Source of the DNA: Halocaridina rubra
Lineage: Eukaryota; Arthropoda; Malacostraca; Decapoda; Atyidae
Length of the DNA stretch: 64,000 bases
Direction: 5' to 3'
Assembly (NCBI GenBank): GCA_037179515.1
Contig: JAXCGZ010005662.1
Coordinates: 227,501-291,500 of the forward strand
Shown one piece after another: positions 12,301 through 47,200 of the stretch. The notes beneath the pieces were generated by a model. It did no database searches. It saw only the letters and a list, made by a program, of their open reading frames with translations, and was not told the origin of the DNA. Every line of letters starts with the position of its first letter. The first letter of the stretch is position 1. A program made the position numbers and the translations under genes.

Positions 12301-15300
12301 AAAAGTAAAGGCAAAAAAGAATGAAGGAAAATAAGCACTTGAAACATTGTCCGCTTTGTTTCAAAGAACTTAAAAAACTACTATTAGTTGTAGAGGTTAC
12401 TGAAGAAAGAGGTTGTGGAAGTTTTATAGCACAAAGGCAAAGAAAAAAAGTTATACACTTGTACAAATTTATTTCTAATTTCCTAATTTTTGTACACAAA
12501 TCTTACATTATCGACAGAAACACAAGATTTTAATTAATATCATGTTCTCTTAGGGCTGTTTAGAACAATTCTCATTCTATTCTATGCTTATGTCCTCTTG
12601 TTCCACATTTGCCTACGCAGGGAACACAAATCATACATATAAATAACGCTCTCAGAACTGAGAAAATAATAATGCAGGAATACCAACCAACAAATATGCA
12701 TAAATAAGAATTACAATTTAATTGAATATTCAAGCAATAACCGACAAGTCATCCATGAAAGCAAGTGAATTAACTTAAGTCTGAAGTTATTCCACACACA
12801 AAATTAAACAGAAAGGGTGAATGTTTGGAATATATACAAATCAAGAACCTCAGTGTGATGAGTCCTACATGTGACAATTGCCTCGTCTTCTTTTGCTCAG
12901 TCAAAATCTTAATACGCATATACTTTCCACACTATCAGGAAATTTTGATTCAAATATTATACTTTTATTCATTGAAGCCACAGGTGATCATAGCTAAACA
13001 ATCAAATTGGTATTTAGACATTACAACATTGGGAAATGAACTATGGAAAAAATAAATACTAAAAACTCCAAAGCAACAAGGACTTAAGAGTACAATGCTG
13101 TAATATTGACAGAAGATGAAGATCACTCTAATAATGATTATGCACTTCCAATAAAGTATAAAGAAACAGAGAGACAATAATGTGTATTACTTCTACTATA
13201 AAGAATTATGAAGAATAGGCATCTCTTGATATTCCACTATGCTCTGTGGATAATAAAAATTATACAAAGGAGTATCCCCACTGGCCATAGTAAATTGTTA
13301 CATTCCATATTAATAATCAATAAGATATCATACATCAGAAGGGCATACCTCAGATACAAGCTTACACACACACAAGGCATGTATTCAGTTAGTCAATATA
13401 AAGCCAAGGAAAAATTAGAATGAACGTGCATTCCAATTAAGACTTAAGCAAAGTTGCTGTATGCTATAACATTACCAATAATATGAAAATCAAAAGAAGA
13501 ATTGAAAATGCATAACTGTGACTATTATAAACAAAAGGCATGCACTGTCAGCAACAACTTACTAAAGCAAATATTTTCACGAGCAATCCTTGAATGATTG
13601 TTTTGGTACAAGGTAAATGTATTGTTAAACTTAATAATCATTAAAGACCATTTGCATTAGCTTTAAATGTCAACTACTGACCTGAAAGATTACATTTAAT
13701 ATACATATGACATGAATGGCAGATGCAATAAGTCTTTAATAAATCCATTAATCGTTGAGCAACTTATTGATCCCCAAAATATTTTCAAGCAAAATGAATC
13801 CATCACTTCCATTCTGGCTTCCTCATTTTTATCCATTAGTCAATAATTAGGTATACCCTACAAGTGATTATATACATGCTATTATATACGAGTATGAATA
13901 AAAGATATATTATACTATATACAATTCAGTAACATAATAATAAAACAGTACATACAAGTCCTGTACTAGTTATTAATGTCAGGTCAAAACATACGCTGAT
14001 CAAAAGCTCTGGCATCAATAACTACCACCTCAAAGAAACAGTAATAATTATATACCAGTAGAAGAAATAAGCACTCCAAAGTGCGCACATTTAAAGTAAC
14101 AATGTATAATATACAAATTTAGACAAGGTTAAATAATAAAATAGTGAACATTACCTTACAGAGAAAGTTTTATGAATACTGTAAAATCAAAATATGGAGA
14201 GGAAGTACGGTAAATAGAATCCTATGATTTGATTCCAGCATATTTATTAACTACAACCAAAACTCACAAAGTGAAAATGCTGACACCTCTCATAATTTAT
14301 ACCATTTTTAAAAGGGTACATAATCAGACATTTTCTAAGATACTACAATATCTTAATCACAAGTCAACAATAAATATTAAGGAAATTATTTCCTGTCACA
14401 AGCTGTGGGATATGGGAGACTGAAAAATGATGAGTCTTATTATGTCTGAGGGGTGATTATATCATCAGCTAAAGCAACTCCCAAACTATACATCAGACAT
14501 ATTTAGTTGCAAGTTATTTCTTACCAACGCTCCACAATACTGGAGTATCAACGTGAAGCACAAGATATCAACTCTCCTGAAAATGAATGGGCTGCAAATG
14601 TTCAAACTACTGTAGTACGAATAACCCATAGTTTTAAGCCTATCTATTAGAATTGAATATTCCGCAGAAAACATCCTATATGGAAAAATCTTAATACATA
14701 TTTGGTTAGATTAATTAAATGCAGAGGATATTCATGGATAATCTTTTTTTTTCATAAACATCTAGAATAACTGTACATCCTCTGGGGTACTGTTACAGAG
14801 AATTGAAGATTTATCACAGCAATGAACTACGTGAAAATAGGAATAAAATTGGGTAATTTCTCTGGATAGAATTTTTCATGAACTCAGAGGACTGTTGATA
14901 TGGATGTAGCACATGTTCTCAATAATTTGCCAGTGCTTAACACATGCTGCTACATAATTATTATATACAATTGGCTGAATGGTGTTTCAAGTCCACCACC
15001 TTCATGTGAAATTAAGCAAAATTAACGAGACAAACTTATAGAGCACTATATTTCTGAAAGTAAATATGTGCTATTTTTACCAATATTTGTGAAAGTGGCT
15101 AGCAGTCATACAAATAAAGATATTCTCGTAACTTTCATTTATATATGACTTATTACCAAATTGCTAAAATTTCCATTTAACAGATTCCAAACATTCAAAA
15201 ATCCCTGGTTGCAAAACATACTCCACTACGCAGGCAAAAGACATGACAAAGGTCTCACTGAAATTCGCATGTAGATAGTTTGTAATGAAGAGAAAATAAT

Positions 15301-17314
15301 CAAACTGCATGAAATATTATCCTAAGAAAAGAAAACGACTACAAAGAGATGTGGAGCCCTTACCAAACATATCAGCAGAATTAGTAAAAAAAAAAAATAA
15401 AAACAAAACCAGCAGTAAGTGCAGTGCAGTGCTTATAATAATAATAATAATAAAAACTCATAGGCATATGATAGGAATAAAAGCTAACAAAGTACATACT
15501 TAAGCATGGCAACAATATTACACATGAAATATAATCTTCACAACAGGTCTACTTTTATAACAAAACAACATGTTATCTTTACAGACACACTATAAAACGT
15601 TTTGTAAAGTTAGAAAATTAAATTATCCTAAATGTAATTTGACTGAATATTACTCATTAGGTAGATCACCATCAAGTATATGTAAGAGAAGGTAAAATGT
15701 ATGTTTATGAATAACTAAACAATGAAAGCCAGAGCTTATGCTCATAGAGCTATAGGAAGCAACTTTCCCGATATGGTGTTTATACCTGTAAAACACAGAA
15801 TTCCTAAAAGTGGCATCTATCATCGTTTAATTAAATGAAATATTACCGGATATAATGACAGGCAGTATGTGAAAAATTACTTACCAATTCATGAAGCTAC
15901 TAAAATGAGGATAGTCATCTTAAAATGATCATGTCCTTACCAAACACAATAATAAAGAAAATATTCATTTTAAAATTACAGTTTTCTGCATGACAGAAAA
16001 AAATCAAGAAAAAATTGGCAAAAACACAACTAAATTGGAGAATTTCATTAAAAATCATTTAGTTTTTTTTAATCTAATGCTTTTCCTACAATAAACTCAA
16101 TGTTTCAAAATATCTTGTAAGACCCTCCCATTTTTCTAACAGTATAAAACATTAGTAACCATTAGTTCCATATTCTAACAGATTTACACGAAGATAATGC
16201 TCTCCTTTGTCTACATGCCAAATGAAATCCAAAGTAAATTTTAAATGGTGAGCTAGCTAATCAAGAAATAAAATTGTTATTAAAATTTCAAAGTCTGATC
16301 TGTGGTAAAAAATAATACAAATGCTAATTGCAGCATTTAATGTCATGTCACCCTCTTTGCATATAAGCAGCTCTATTTAATGTCATGTCACCCTCTTTTG
16401 TGGGCAAGCAACTCTACTTATATATTTTCTCTCAGATGCATTCTTCACTCACTTCTCTGTCTTCAAAGTGAAACTGGAAAAACAGTGGAGGGACAAAGCA
16501 AAGCTTTGGCATCACAGGTAAAGATATACATCCATTAATATTTAGCAAGATTCTAAAAAATAAGTGTAAAGTTCAAAATTTGCAAACACACTGTCAAATC
16601 ACACAGACAATGATAATTTTTTTGCATCTAAAAATAATATTTCATATAACCGTATTCACAATTAAAGAGGAATTTACACAGTATTATGAGACAAATATAT
16701 ATTTTTCAATCATAAATACATGCTAAAAAGTCTGATATGGCTCATATTTTCATACCATAACATATTTAAAATGGCAGATCTTACGGACTAAGAGATGCAG
16801 CTGAAAGAATAAATATATTTCAGAACACAGTCAACTCGACAATTTCAAGTGTATACCGTACTTTCAACTTCCTAAATTAAAATGTACTCTACATATTACA
16901 ATATCTGGCCCAGATCAATAAGAAATGGTAATATATAAAGAGTGATTACTGTCAATAAGTGATCCTTTATCAGGGCTTAACAAATAAATGTAGAGTACTT
17001 TTACAGTCTATGATGTTCCTAGATGAGCCTACATTATCTATTTTAGTAATTCCAAAGTTCAAATGAAGATATTCAGTCATCTATAATATAAAAAGATCTC
17101 TGAAAAGAACTACCATAATAACAATGAAATTCAAATGCATATAATCTTGTTGAAAAATCAAATAGCTTTGCAATCCTGCTATAACACACGAGGTCTACTC
17201 ACTAATTTATTATGAATATTCTCAAAAAAGATAACACATAGAAGAGACATGACTTAAATGTTAATGTTTACACCGCATTTGCAATTGTCTTAGGCCCCTA
17301 TATAAATGTAGCAA

Positions 17315-17480
17315 AGCTAATTTTGGGGGTTTTGCCATTTTTATTGTTTCACAATTAGTCCCCATTTGAATGGGGATGGACGAAGAGAGGTTAGAGCTGG
17401 GTGATTAAGGTTGGGCGCCCTTCCTAAATTTTTAGCCCTATGGAGGGATCGAACCAGCATAACATTAATCAGAAAAAGAC
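17315..17480 (-). repeat. Dispersed SINE-like repeat (AGGAAGGGCGCCCAACC motif)
   Basis: In reverse complement this shares AGGAAGGGC.CCCAACCTTA and the neighbouring CCCCAT.....GGGGAC region with the plus-strand piece at 58285-58420. The AGGAAGGGCATCC motif is known from tRNA-derived SINE-type repeats in several invertebrates. The family name is not certain. Confidence 0.45.
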
Positions 17481-19205
17481 TGCATGACCAGAAAAAGAAA
17501 TCTTTTTAAAGCTAAATGACAATTTAGCTGTAAACATAAGTAAAATACCAAGAAAATACAAAGATAAAATAGATGTGGTTTAAGGAAATGTATCCAAGTT
17601 CCATCAACTCATATTGCTCAAAAAATTTTATTAGATAGGAAGGAACCAACTAAATATAAAATATGACAAGTGTATAGAAAAATTTATAGCAATGAGAGCC
17701 TTTATATGTCAATGTTATATTTCTCATCCATTTTACAATCTTTTTAAAGTTTTGGAATATGAGATTATACTTAGTTATAGGTGGAGGGGATTGTTTTTAT
17801 ACCCTGAATAAAAATTTGTCTTTTTGCAATAAAACCTCAAGATCAGCTTCTAAAAGTAAACTTCGTTATGGTACAAAAGACTGCAACGGAGCATATGCAT
17901 ACAATTAATAATCAAAAAGGGTATTCCCAGTACTTATACTCTACAAATATCAAATTAAATGAAGTAGTTGATGGGAAGAGCAAATAAAGATGACATCATT
18001 ACTTAAAATCTAACTCTTAGGCAAGTTTACCAAGTGCTCAACCCAAAAAGTAAAATAAGCTAATGAAATATGGAGGGGGAACAAAGAGACGGAGGTTCTG
18101 TCTTGACATTCAAGAATAAGGCATGCATTAAAGGGAAAGAGTTTGTTCTAGGAAAATTATAATTACCATGAAAAAGTCAGTGGTCTACACTAGGTCTTGA
18201 TGAATGAACAACAGTAACGAAGGTATAGCATTAGAAGTTGCTGAAGAAAAGGCCCTCTTTTTAATATACAAACTTATAAACGAGATAAAATAAGAATAGG
18301 AGATATGTAGAAGGACATAATTATTATTGTGGTATTGGTTATCTAATAAACAAGGCAATAAGTAGGATTCTTTTTTTCAAACAATTCCATACACAGGAAA
18401 CTTAACTGGTGGCCACATCTACACCGAAAAGACTTCCAACACATCCTACCCATTCCACCTTCTATTTACATTTGCTCTGAGGCGAGAAAAGAAACTCAGA
18501 GGAAGAAATGGCCTACCCCATTCTCACTTCTTTCACAACCTGCCAATACGAGGGTAATTCTGGTATCCAGTTTTTCATAGATATATTTACTCATCATCAC
18601 AAACTTGCCTGATACATACATGTAACTATAGGCCACTAGCATAAAACAACAGAACATTCAGTAACAAATATTCAACTCAATTCTAATTCAACCTGAACAT
18701 ATATATATAAAAATATGTTTAAAATTCTTATAGTACAAAGCAGCATAACAGGTATACTTTATGTTTAGTATTTTTATGGATCTCAAGAATGGGACTAATG
18801 TAAAAAAAACTTACAGAATTTTGTTTTTAATTTCCCAAGCCATCATCCAACATACATATTTCAAACTTATGAAGCTTGGTACTAGAATTTCCAACACACT
18901 CTACTGTAGTACAGAATATTCCAAAGTTATTGCAAAACTATATACCAGCAATTATTAGAGCCATTAAAAATGCTAATACTCATATTACTTGATGTTTTCC
19001 TAGAAATCTTTTATTTTTACATTTTTTTTTAGAAAGTTGTAGCACTCACTTTTAAGTCTCTTAGTTCTACTCTCCCGTAATGAGCTCAGTACAAAATACT
19101 CTTCAGTCAGACTATTATAAATAAAGTTTCCCCATCTCGAAAAATGGATTTCTCCTTTTACATTCATACTGTAATTTATTCAAGAGTCCTGGTTGCCTAT
19201 GTTAC

Positions 19206-19208
<3 letters not shown>

Positions 19209-19247
<39 letters not shown>

Positions 19248-19270
19248 AGAGAGAGAGAGAGGGGGGGGGG
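19209..19270. repeat. Low-complexity (A)n(GA)n(G)n tract
   Basis: A run of about 35 A passes into GA repeats and then a G-run. Confidence 0.95.
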
Positions 19271-20573
19271 TAACTATGAAGCATACACTTAAAACTATGA
19301 TTCTTTTGAATTAAGTAATCACCAGATCATTCAAAATTTTCTTATTTGAAACTTCAAGATTTGAAGCACATGGGCTAAAGCTTTAAAAAAAAGATACTCA
19401 TATATGCTACGCATTCTGTTAAGGAATATTCATTCTGTCCCTTTTCAAGTTAAAGAAATTTCACAATAATGTCCATTACCAGCTGCAAACCCAAGAATGT
19501 ATTCCAAAGACAACTAAAAAGTCTTACCAGATATGAAGCTATACTGTGTCTAGTATAGGAATCATATATGCATTTACAGGTGAATAGTATTCATAACTTC
19601 ATCGCTTAGACAGATTTGGACTGAAATAGCACTTTGTTTACCAACGCTGTATATTATAACACAACTTACTCATTGATATGATAGGTCTACAATATCATTG
19701 ATCTGTCTTTTTATCTTCTTAATGGGATATCCCTACAATAAAAATGTATAAGAATGTACCCTTAGAGCCAAAATAAATCTTGCTCAAGGAGTCATTAAAT
19801 ACAATAACTCAACGACTACAATGAGACATATTATGAAAAAAGAAAATTTTTAAGATAAAAGGAAGAAACTCTATTATATAGATCTCTAATAGAAGTGTTC
19901 GACTTGCAATCTCTGTTTAACTGCCAATCTGTGCACCTTCATCTCAATACTAACAAGACAACAATTAGGATTTGAAGCATTTATGCTAAGAATGAACAAA
20001 CACGAACTCCAGTTTCAGTATATTAAAACAAACGTTATCTATACAATATCACACTATACATATTACAGAATTATATCAGGATATATAAGACAAAAAATAA
20101 CTGGAAAGAACAAAACCATAATAATTATGGGACTGCTAATGTTCAAACCAGTAATTCATATAAGACTTTTCTTTTATTTTTGACTAACACATGAGTTGTC
20201 ACCAGTTTTTTCTCATACTTTTACTCAAGCTATCTGCTTTCATGAAATCCAAATTTAATACCCTATCATATTCCTTAGGTTAGTAAAAATAAGGGTAATG
20301 GCATCGATTGAAGTGTTCACTACAGACATATTTCCCATTGCATAATCCATCTGTAGCGATACGTCTTCTCACAGTATTGTTTTAAAACAGCATAACTCTA
20401 GAAATGCATTACTCTTACAATATAATGCAAGAGCTAACTAAGTATGGAGCAATATCAGATTACTACGCTAAACTGAATTATTTTACAGCAAAGACTTCAC
20501 AAATTTGTATCATTTTAGAAGTGCTACATGAGATAATTCTAATTTTTTATAGAACATAATAGAGGTACAGTAC

Positions 20574-20756
<183 letters not shown>

Positions 20757-20940
20757 TTGACATTATGCAAAATAAGTGTCACACAAAACTTATCCCCATA
20801 ACAAAAAATTAAGAAAACTTTCAATTTAATATCAATTTAACATATAAAATGTTCTGGAAATTTCAGTCACACCATTTTTTTTTTCTATTTCGCGCCAACA
20901 ATATCCACATACTTCACAATCAGAAAAACAGGGGCGGAAC

Positions 20941-41320
<20,380 letters not shown>

Positions 41321-41324
41321 CTTC

Positions 41325-41472
41325 CTTCAGTCAAGGTTATTTTTCTATGCCTAAATCATCACCGAATATTTGTGGATATTCGTTACACATCTCTTATTAT
41401 CCCCTTCACTTCCGTCAAATCTCTACACTCATCTGTTTCTCATTACTTTATCTTTTCTTCGTGCCCAGGCCT

Positions 41473-41475
<3 letters not shown>
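41325..41475 (+). repeat. SINE-like element, 5' part, cut at the CR1-like tail
   Basis: It contains GAATATTTGTGGATATTCG, TTACACATCTCTTATTATCC and CGTGCCCAGGCC, in the same order as 48440-48720 and (inverted) 57612-57815. It breaks off at the (TG)n tract that begins the neighbouring CR1-like copy. Confidence 0.55.
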
Positions 41476-41506
<31 letters not shown>

Positions 41507-41579
41507 TTACCTAATTGTGTTTACGGGAAAGAGCCCAAAGCTCGTATCTTCCCGTCTCCTGATCGGTCCCATTTTATAC

Positions 41580-42270
41580 TTAGTGATACTTATCATACCT
41601 GTCCTTAAAACTATGGATTGAGATAGCATTAACCACCTCCTCGCTTAGCGAATTCCAATTATCAACTACTCTTACACTGAAAAAGTATTTCCTTACATCC
41701 TGCGAAGAAGTTTTCTTACGAAGCTTCAAACTATGACCTCTAGTTCTAGAGCCAGCCATATCAAAATATTGATCCCCTATCCACTCTATCATAACCATGA
41801 AGGAATTTAAAGACTGTCACCATATCCCCCCTCACTCTTCTAGCTTCGAGTGATGGTAAGTCTAATTCCCTCAGCCTCTCATCATAACTGAGATTGCGTA
41901 TTTCTGGCACCAGTTTCGTGGCATGACTTTGAACTTTTTCAAGCTTAGCTATGTGCTTTTTCAAGTGCGGATTCCAAAAGGGGGCTGCATATTCCAGTTT
42001 TGGCCTCACATAGGTTACATAAATATTTCTGAACATTTCCTTGTCCATGTGCCTGAAGGCTACCCTTACATTTGATAAGAATGCATATGCTGCCCTTACT
42101 ATGCCATTTATATGTATTTCTGGAGACAAATCTGCCAGTATGTTTACTCCTAGATCTCTCTCATTTTCTGTCTCTTGAAGTTGTACTCCAGCCACCGAGT
42201 AGTCAAGCTTGGGCCTTCTTGCACTTGTATCCATTCTCATTACCTTACATTTTGAAGTATTGAATTTCAT
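41580..42270 (-). pseudogene. CR1-like ORF2 C-terminal region
   Basis: The frame at 42270-41761 has MKFNTSKCKVMRM, ERDLGVNILADLS, NIYVTYVRPKLEYAAPFWNP and KLEKVQSHATKLVPEIRNLS. A frameshift leads to 41798-41580 with GSRTRGHSLKLRKKTSSQDV and FFSVRVVDNWNSLSEEVV, the end of the ORF. Confidence 0.9.
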
Positions 42271-42282
42271 TAGCCACTTTTC

Positions 42283-43179
42283 TCACCACTCATGCAGATT
42301 ATTTAGATCCTCCTGAAGTTCTCTACCATTGTTCTCGTTTTTTACTTTCTTCACAATCTTTGCATCATCTGCAAACATATTCATGAATGAATTTACAGAC
42401 TCTGGTAGGTCATTTACATATACAAGGAACAAAAGTGGCCCTAAAACTGAACCCTGTGGAACTCCACTACTAACTCTTCTCCATTCAGACACTGAGTGTC
42501 TTACTCTAACCCTCTGTTCCCTTCCTTCTAAGTAAGTTTTTATCCATTCCAAAACATTTCCACCTATTCTAGCCATTGATTGCAGCTTCCTAATAAGTCT
42601 CCCATGTGGAACAGTGTCAAACGCTTTCTGGAAGTCTAGGAATATGCAATCTGCCCAGCCCTCTCTTTCCTGTAAGATTTGGCTTACCTCATCATAAAAT
42701 TCTAATAAGTTTGTTACTGTTGATCTACCTTCTCTGAAGCCATGTTGCCTCACTGACAAAAAGTTGAAGGATTCCAAGTGAAGAGAGATATGTTTCCTTA
42801 GTAGTTTCTCCATAACTTTGCAAACTATGCTAGTCAAGGAAACTGGTCTATAGTTCAGAGCCGTATCCCTCCTTCCCTTTTTGAAGATAGGTATCACATT
42901 TGCTTGTTTCCAGCATCTTGGAATCTCCCCCGACTCCAGTGACTCCTTAAATATGATACTTAGTGCCACTGATATTGTGTTTGCGCATTTTTTAAGCACA
43001 TGATGGGATATGTCATCGGGACCTGTAGCTTTATGAACATCTAAATCCATCAGCGCTTTGCATACCTCTGTGGCTGTAAGGTTGATGTTCTCTAATACCG
43101 GCCCTTGAGCTTCTATCACTGCAATCTGAGGGGGTGGGGTATTTTCTACTGTAAATACTGACTGAAACTCCTTGTTCAA
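42283..43179 (-). pseudogene. CR1-like reverse transcriptase domain
   Basis: A 298-codon frame with HKATGPDDISHHVLKKC, KGRRDTALNYRPVSLTS, QHGFREGRSTVTNLLEF, IFLDFQKAFDTVPHGRL, SSGVPQGSVLGPLLFLVYVN and the catalytic MFADDAKI. It ends at an in-frame TGA inside NLHEW.EKWLMKFN, where the neighbouring frame continues. Confidence 0.9.
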
Positions 43180-43256
43180 TTCTTTGCAGATCTCTTCATC
43201 CGTCTCAGTGATGCTTCCATCCCCTCTCTTTAGCCTTAAAACCTGTTCTTTTACCT

Positions 43257-44285
43257 TCAGTTTTCCTCTGATAAAGCTGTGGAAAAGCTTGGGATTTTCT
43301 TTAGCCTATCTGGTATGTCCCTCTCATAGTCTCTCTCTGCCTCTCTCCTTTTACTTAGGTAGTCATTTCTTGCTCTTTTGTAGGTTTGCCAGGCATTTAT
43401 GTTTTTTCTCCTCCTATACCTTTTCCAGCATTTGTCTCTCCACTCCTTAGCTCTTTTACACCCATTATCGAACCATTTCTCTCTGGCATGAATTACACCT
43501 ACTTTGGTGACAGGTATGCAGCAATCTACTATCTTCCCATATTTCTCACAAAAGATGTCATACATTTCTTGTACAGATTTGTTGTAAAATAAGGTTCTCC
43601 AGTCAATAACTGCAAAAAGCTCATTCATTTTGATGTAATCTCCTTTCCGATAGTTCCTCCTCATGTCCTCAGTACCTCTACTCTCAGGAAGAATATCTTC
43701 AATGATATACTCCATCAACAACACACAGTGGTCACTCTTTCCAATTGGTGGTTCATACTCAATTTTTTCAATATCCAACACATTATCTGTGAACACTAAA
43801 TCAAGTAGTGATGGCTCATCCCCATCCCTGGCCCTTGTTGGTTCCATTACATGTTGGTGTAGGAAATTCCCTTGTACGCAATCTAGGAATCTTGCCCCGA
43901 ATGAGTCCTCACCACTGTGTGGGTCAAGATTTATCCAATCTATCTCTTTATGATTAAAGTCTCCCATAATCAAAATCCTACATTTTTTTCCCGTGCCATG
44001 TTAACAACTGAGTTTATGACTTCAATAGTACCTATATGACTTTCCTCATAAACTTCAAGCCTATTTTGGTTCCTTGGTGGGTTGTATACAACAGTTATTA
44101 TAATGCTCTCTGACCCAGTATTTATGCGAGCAACAAGAAATTCCTTGAACTCACTTTCTATAGCCAAGTTTATTTCTTCGACTTGAATCCTTTCACTTAT
44201 GAGCAGTGCTATCCCTCCACCAGTCCTCTCAGATCTTTCAACCCTTAGTATTCTGAAACCCTTAGGAAAAACTGTGACACTGTAA
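43257..44285 (-). pseudogene. CR1-like endonuclease domain, in two frames
   Basis: The frame at 44285-43970 has RVERSERTGGGIALLISERI, IIITVVYNPPRNQ and VVNMAREKN. A T-run slip at about 43985 shifts to the frame at 43973-43257: MGDFNHKEIDW, LLDLVFTDN, GKSDHCVLL (the SDH motif), then the basic linker before RT. This is the AP-endonuclease-like domain that nicks target DNA. The N terminus is missing. Confidence 0.87.
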
Positions 44286-44290
44286 AATAA

Positions 44291-47200
44291 GGTGTGTGTG
44301 TGTGTGTGTGTGTGTTTGTGTGTGTAAAAAAACACACACACAATTATCATCTATGATTAAAAAGATATAAATCATGGGTCCTGACAAAGTTGACAGTTTC
44401 GGTCATATTGAATCAGGAGTGTATTCTGGAACCAATCCCAAATCCTCTTTACAACTAAATTTTAAATACAACTGAACTAGGTATCATGAATATCTATAAT
44501 AACCTTCTACTGCAAAAACATAATGCTGTACGTGTAACATATTATCATCGAAACAGTGTCTGGCAAATGGTTTATGTAAAAAATGCATATCATATTACTG
44601 ACTAACAGGACCATATCATTGTAAGTATGTCATTCCTCTCCACAATATGAACTACCTAACTGCAAAAGGAAGCAGAAAATCACTTGGAGAGTGCTATATA
44701 AATAAATCAAGATCTCAGTATAAAACTTCGTAATGCTTTAAGCCAATAAAATGCTTAATTATATATAATTATCTACTATATTTACATATTACAGTTATTG
44801 ATCAATATGTTGAAATATCCTAAACTTGCTGGTACTGCAATATGCATTAGAATATTCTAACTTTTACAAAGAGAATACTACAGTATTAAATCATCGCAAA
44901 AAACATTAACTACGTAAAATCATTACTGCCACACACAATATAATATCAACAGGTTACAGCCAATATTCATCTTATAACATAACATTACTTTCAATCCCAG
45001 GTGATAAATAATCACAAGAAAGAAGCAATTAATTGCTTATTTCATTGGTTAATCCTATCAGATTTCCTTCAGGGAAATCTAAAAATCATTGTTTCAAGGT
45101 TGATTATGAAAAGGCATTTATAACTTACAATGTTCTCCAATCTACTGAAACAATGCTGTCCACTTTACTCAGCAATCTTCACACAGTATATTACATACCT
45201 TTAGCAGCAATACCATATAATGTGAGGTAACAAAAACAGCCTTTTTTATATAAAAAACATATAAACTAAATTTCACTGCTTAAAGCGGACAAATAAACAA
45301 AAACATAATAGTACTTTTTATCTCATAAAAAATAAAAGGTCGAAATCAAAGTCACTGAATAACTTCAGACGAAGAAGTACAAAGTGGCTGACTGAGCAAG
45401 ATGTAAACACCACAAATGTGGGAAGCCTAACAATGGCTTAGAGGAAATTCTATTACAGCATACTCCTATTTAAATGCACTCGGTCATTCTCTTCCCTTTA
45501 AAGCTGAGGCCATAAAGAGCAGAAATATTAAATGTAAGATATCAGACGTGAAAGAATGGTTTAATTGTAATATATAATAATATATGTTAATTATATAAGT
45601 CTATACATCATCACTTAACCCAGAGATTGGTTAGGTTTTTGAAACAATCTCTTTTCTTATATGTGATAAAATAATAATAAACACTTACATAAAAGTTACT
45701 GCAAAATGCAAAATAATAATACTTGGCTAGTCAAGCTCTAAGCGAAGCTATTAATACAATGAAAAATACTTCACTACGAGATTCTGTAAGATATTTACTG
45801 AAATATATTGTAAGATATACACAATAACATGCAGCTTCTTGTTAGAATTGGGTTGGCAGTGATATGAGCAATTCACCCTACACCCAAAATATAGGAAAAC
45901 GTCATGATGAAGTAAGAAACTTCGGTATTTTACCAGGTACACACTGATGGAAGATTTTGAATAGAGAAATACTAATGAAAAGTTGAATTTCAATCTAATA
46001 TCTTCTTCTAACTAGGAAATAAAATTGAATATGAAGGATTTAGTGTCATGAGATAAAATATTGAACAGGAATTATGAATATCACAACTCATCTGATGACA
46101 CACAAAATTTTAATTTGTGAGCTCCTCATACAGTGAATATAAATACAGGAATAATATTTCTAATTGAAATAAATAAGATATGCCATACAAGGACTTTAGT
46201 CAGTGCTTATAAAAATACAATCTTGCAATAAATAAGGACAAGAACATATTCTATTCGATGTAATGGTTAAATTGAACATTTAAATTTATTTGTTATATGA
46301 AATATATGATCTATGATAACAATATAAAAAAAGGCTTTCTTTGTATCCGAATGAACATCTATGAGGGCCATGACATTTTCGGTTAGCTTATTTTCAACTA
46401 AAAGGAAACAAAAATAGTATTAAGGAAGTTGTTGCATTACATACTATTGCCACTTCCCTACTGTCCATGCCATTAGGTCAATTTTTAAATGTTTTTCATA
46501 GAATTTATACAGTCAGTTTGCCTCTCATCAGTATAAAAAAAAAAGCATTGATAAAGCCAAAAATATATACAGGTATTTAAATATGGAGTAATGATAATGA
46601 CACAAGCCATTGGGATTATCATCAGTGTGTTTAAACAGAATTTTACTATTACTTTTAATACTATATAAGAAAAATTAGAATATTATGAAAGGCAATAGTC
46701 TTTAACAATGGAAATCACACCATTATCTCATCAACCCTATACTCATCTTCATGGAATAATTGCCCATAACAATACCAGAGATAACGGACGTAAAGGTATA
46801 CAGTATATCAAACCGAAATAAATTCATAAGTAACTACATTTATAACTATCATATACCAAACCGAACTAACCAAATTCATAAATAACTACATTTATAACTA
46901 TCATAGATTAAATGAACTGTAAATGGAATTACCAACATCCTTTGAGGGAATACTTATTACAGTACCATTATTTAGACTGTCTAGCTTAAACTTCTAATCC
47001 TCATTAAAAGATGCTATGCTTAACTTAAACAACTAGGTCTGGATAACTAAATGCAAGAAGAGAACTATATGAATACAAGTAAAGCATAATTAAGTGAATA
47101 ATTTTCTTACATATCCTTATAGTTTGTTAATTTACCCTTTATTTAATCAATGTGCAGTGACATAGATCCGGGATCCAGATTCTTTTCTCATATGGCTTCA

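Larger units (their letters stand above)
12301..20573. other. Repeat-poor AT-rich region downstream of rab14; no coding gene seen
   Basis: More than 8 kb lacks the LINEs and long TA tracts that fill the rest of the window. All open frames are short. A roughly 47-bp imperfect tandem duplication lies at about 16335-16425, and a SINE-like piece at 17315-17480. Part could belong to long alternative 3' UTRs of rab14 (minus strand), but there is no direct evidence for transcription here. Confidence 0.45.
41476..44290 (-). mobile_element. CR1/L2-like non-LTR retrotransposon, copy 3 (best preserved)
   Basis: Minus strand. The 5' end breaks in the endonuclease at about 44290, and the 3' UTR ends ...CACAATTAGGTAATC and then (AC)n at 41478-41505. 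TG/AC microsatellite flanks both ends (also 44290-44325). This is either the family's 3' tail plus a chance tract, or insertion into a TG microsatellite. The coding region is almost complete from mid-endonuclease to the ORF end, with only a few frameshifts and one stop. It lies upstream of the rab14 start exon. Confidence 0.9.

Noticed and set aside
12248..12533. Overlapping short frames on both strands
   Set aside because: No splice sites, no motifs, and low-complexity hydrophobic or basic content.
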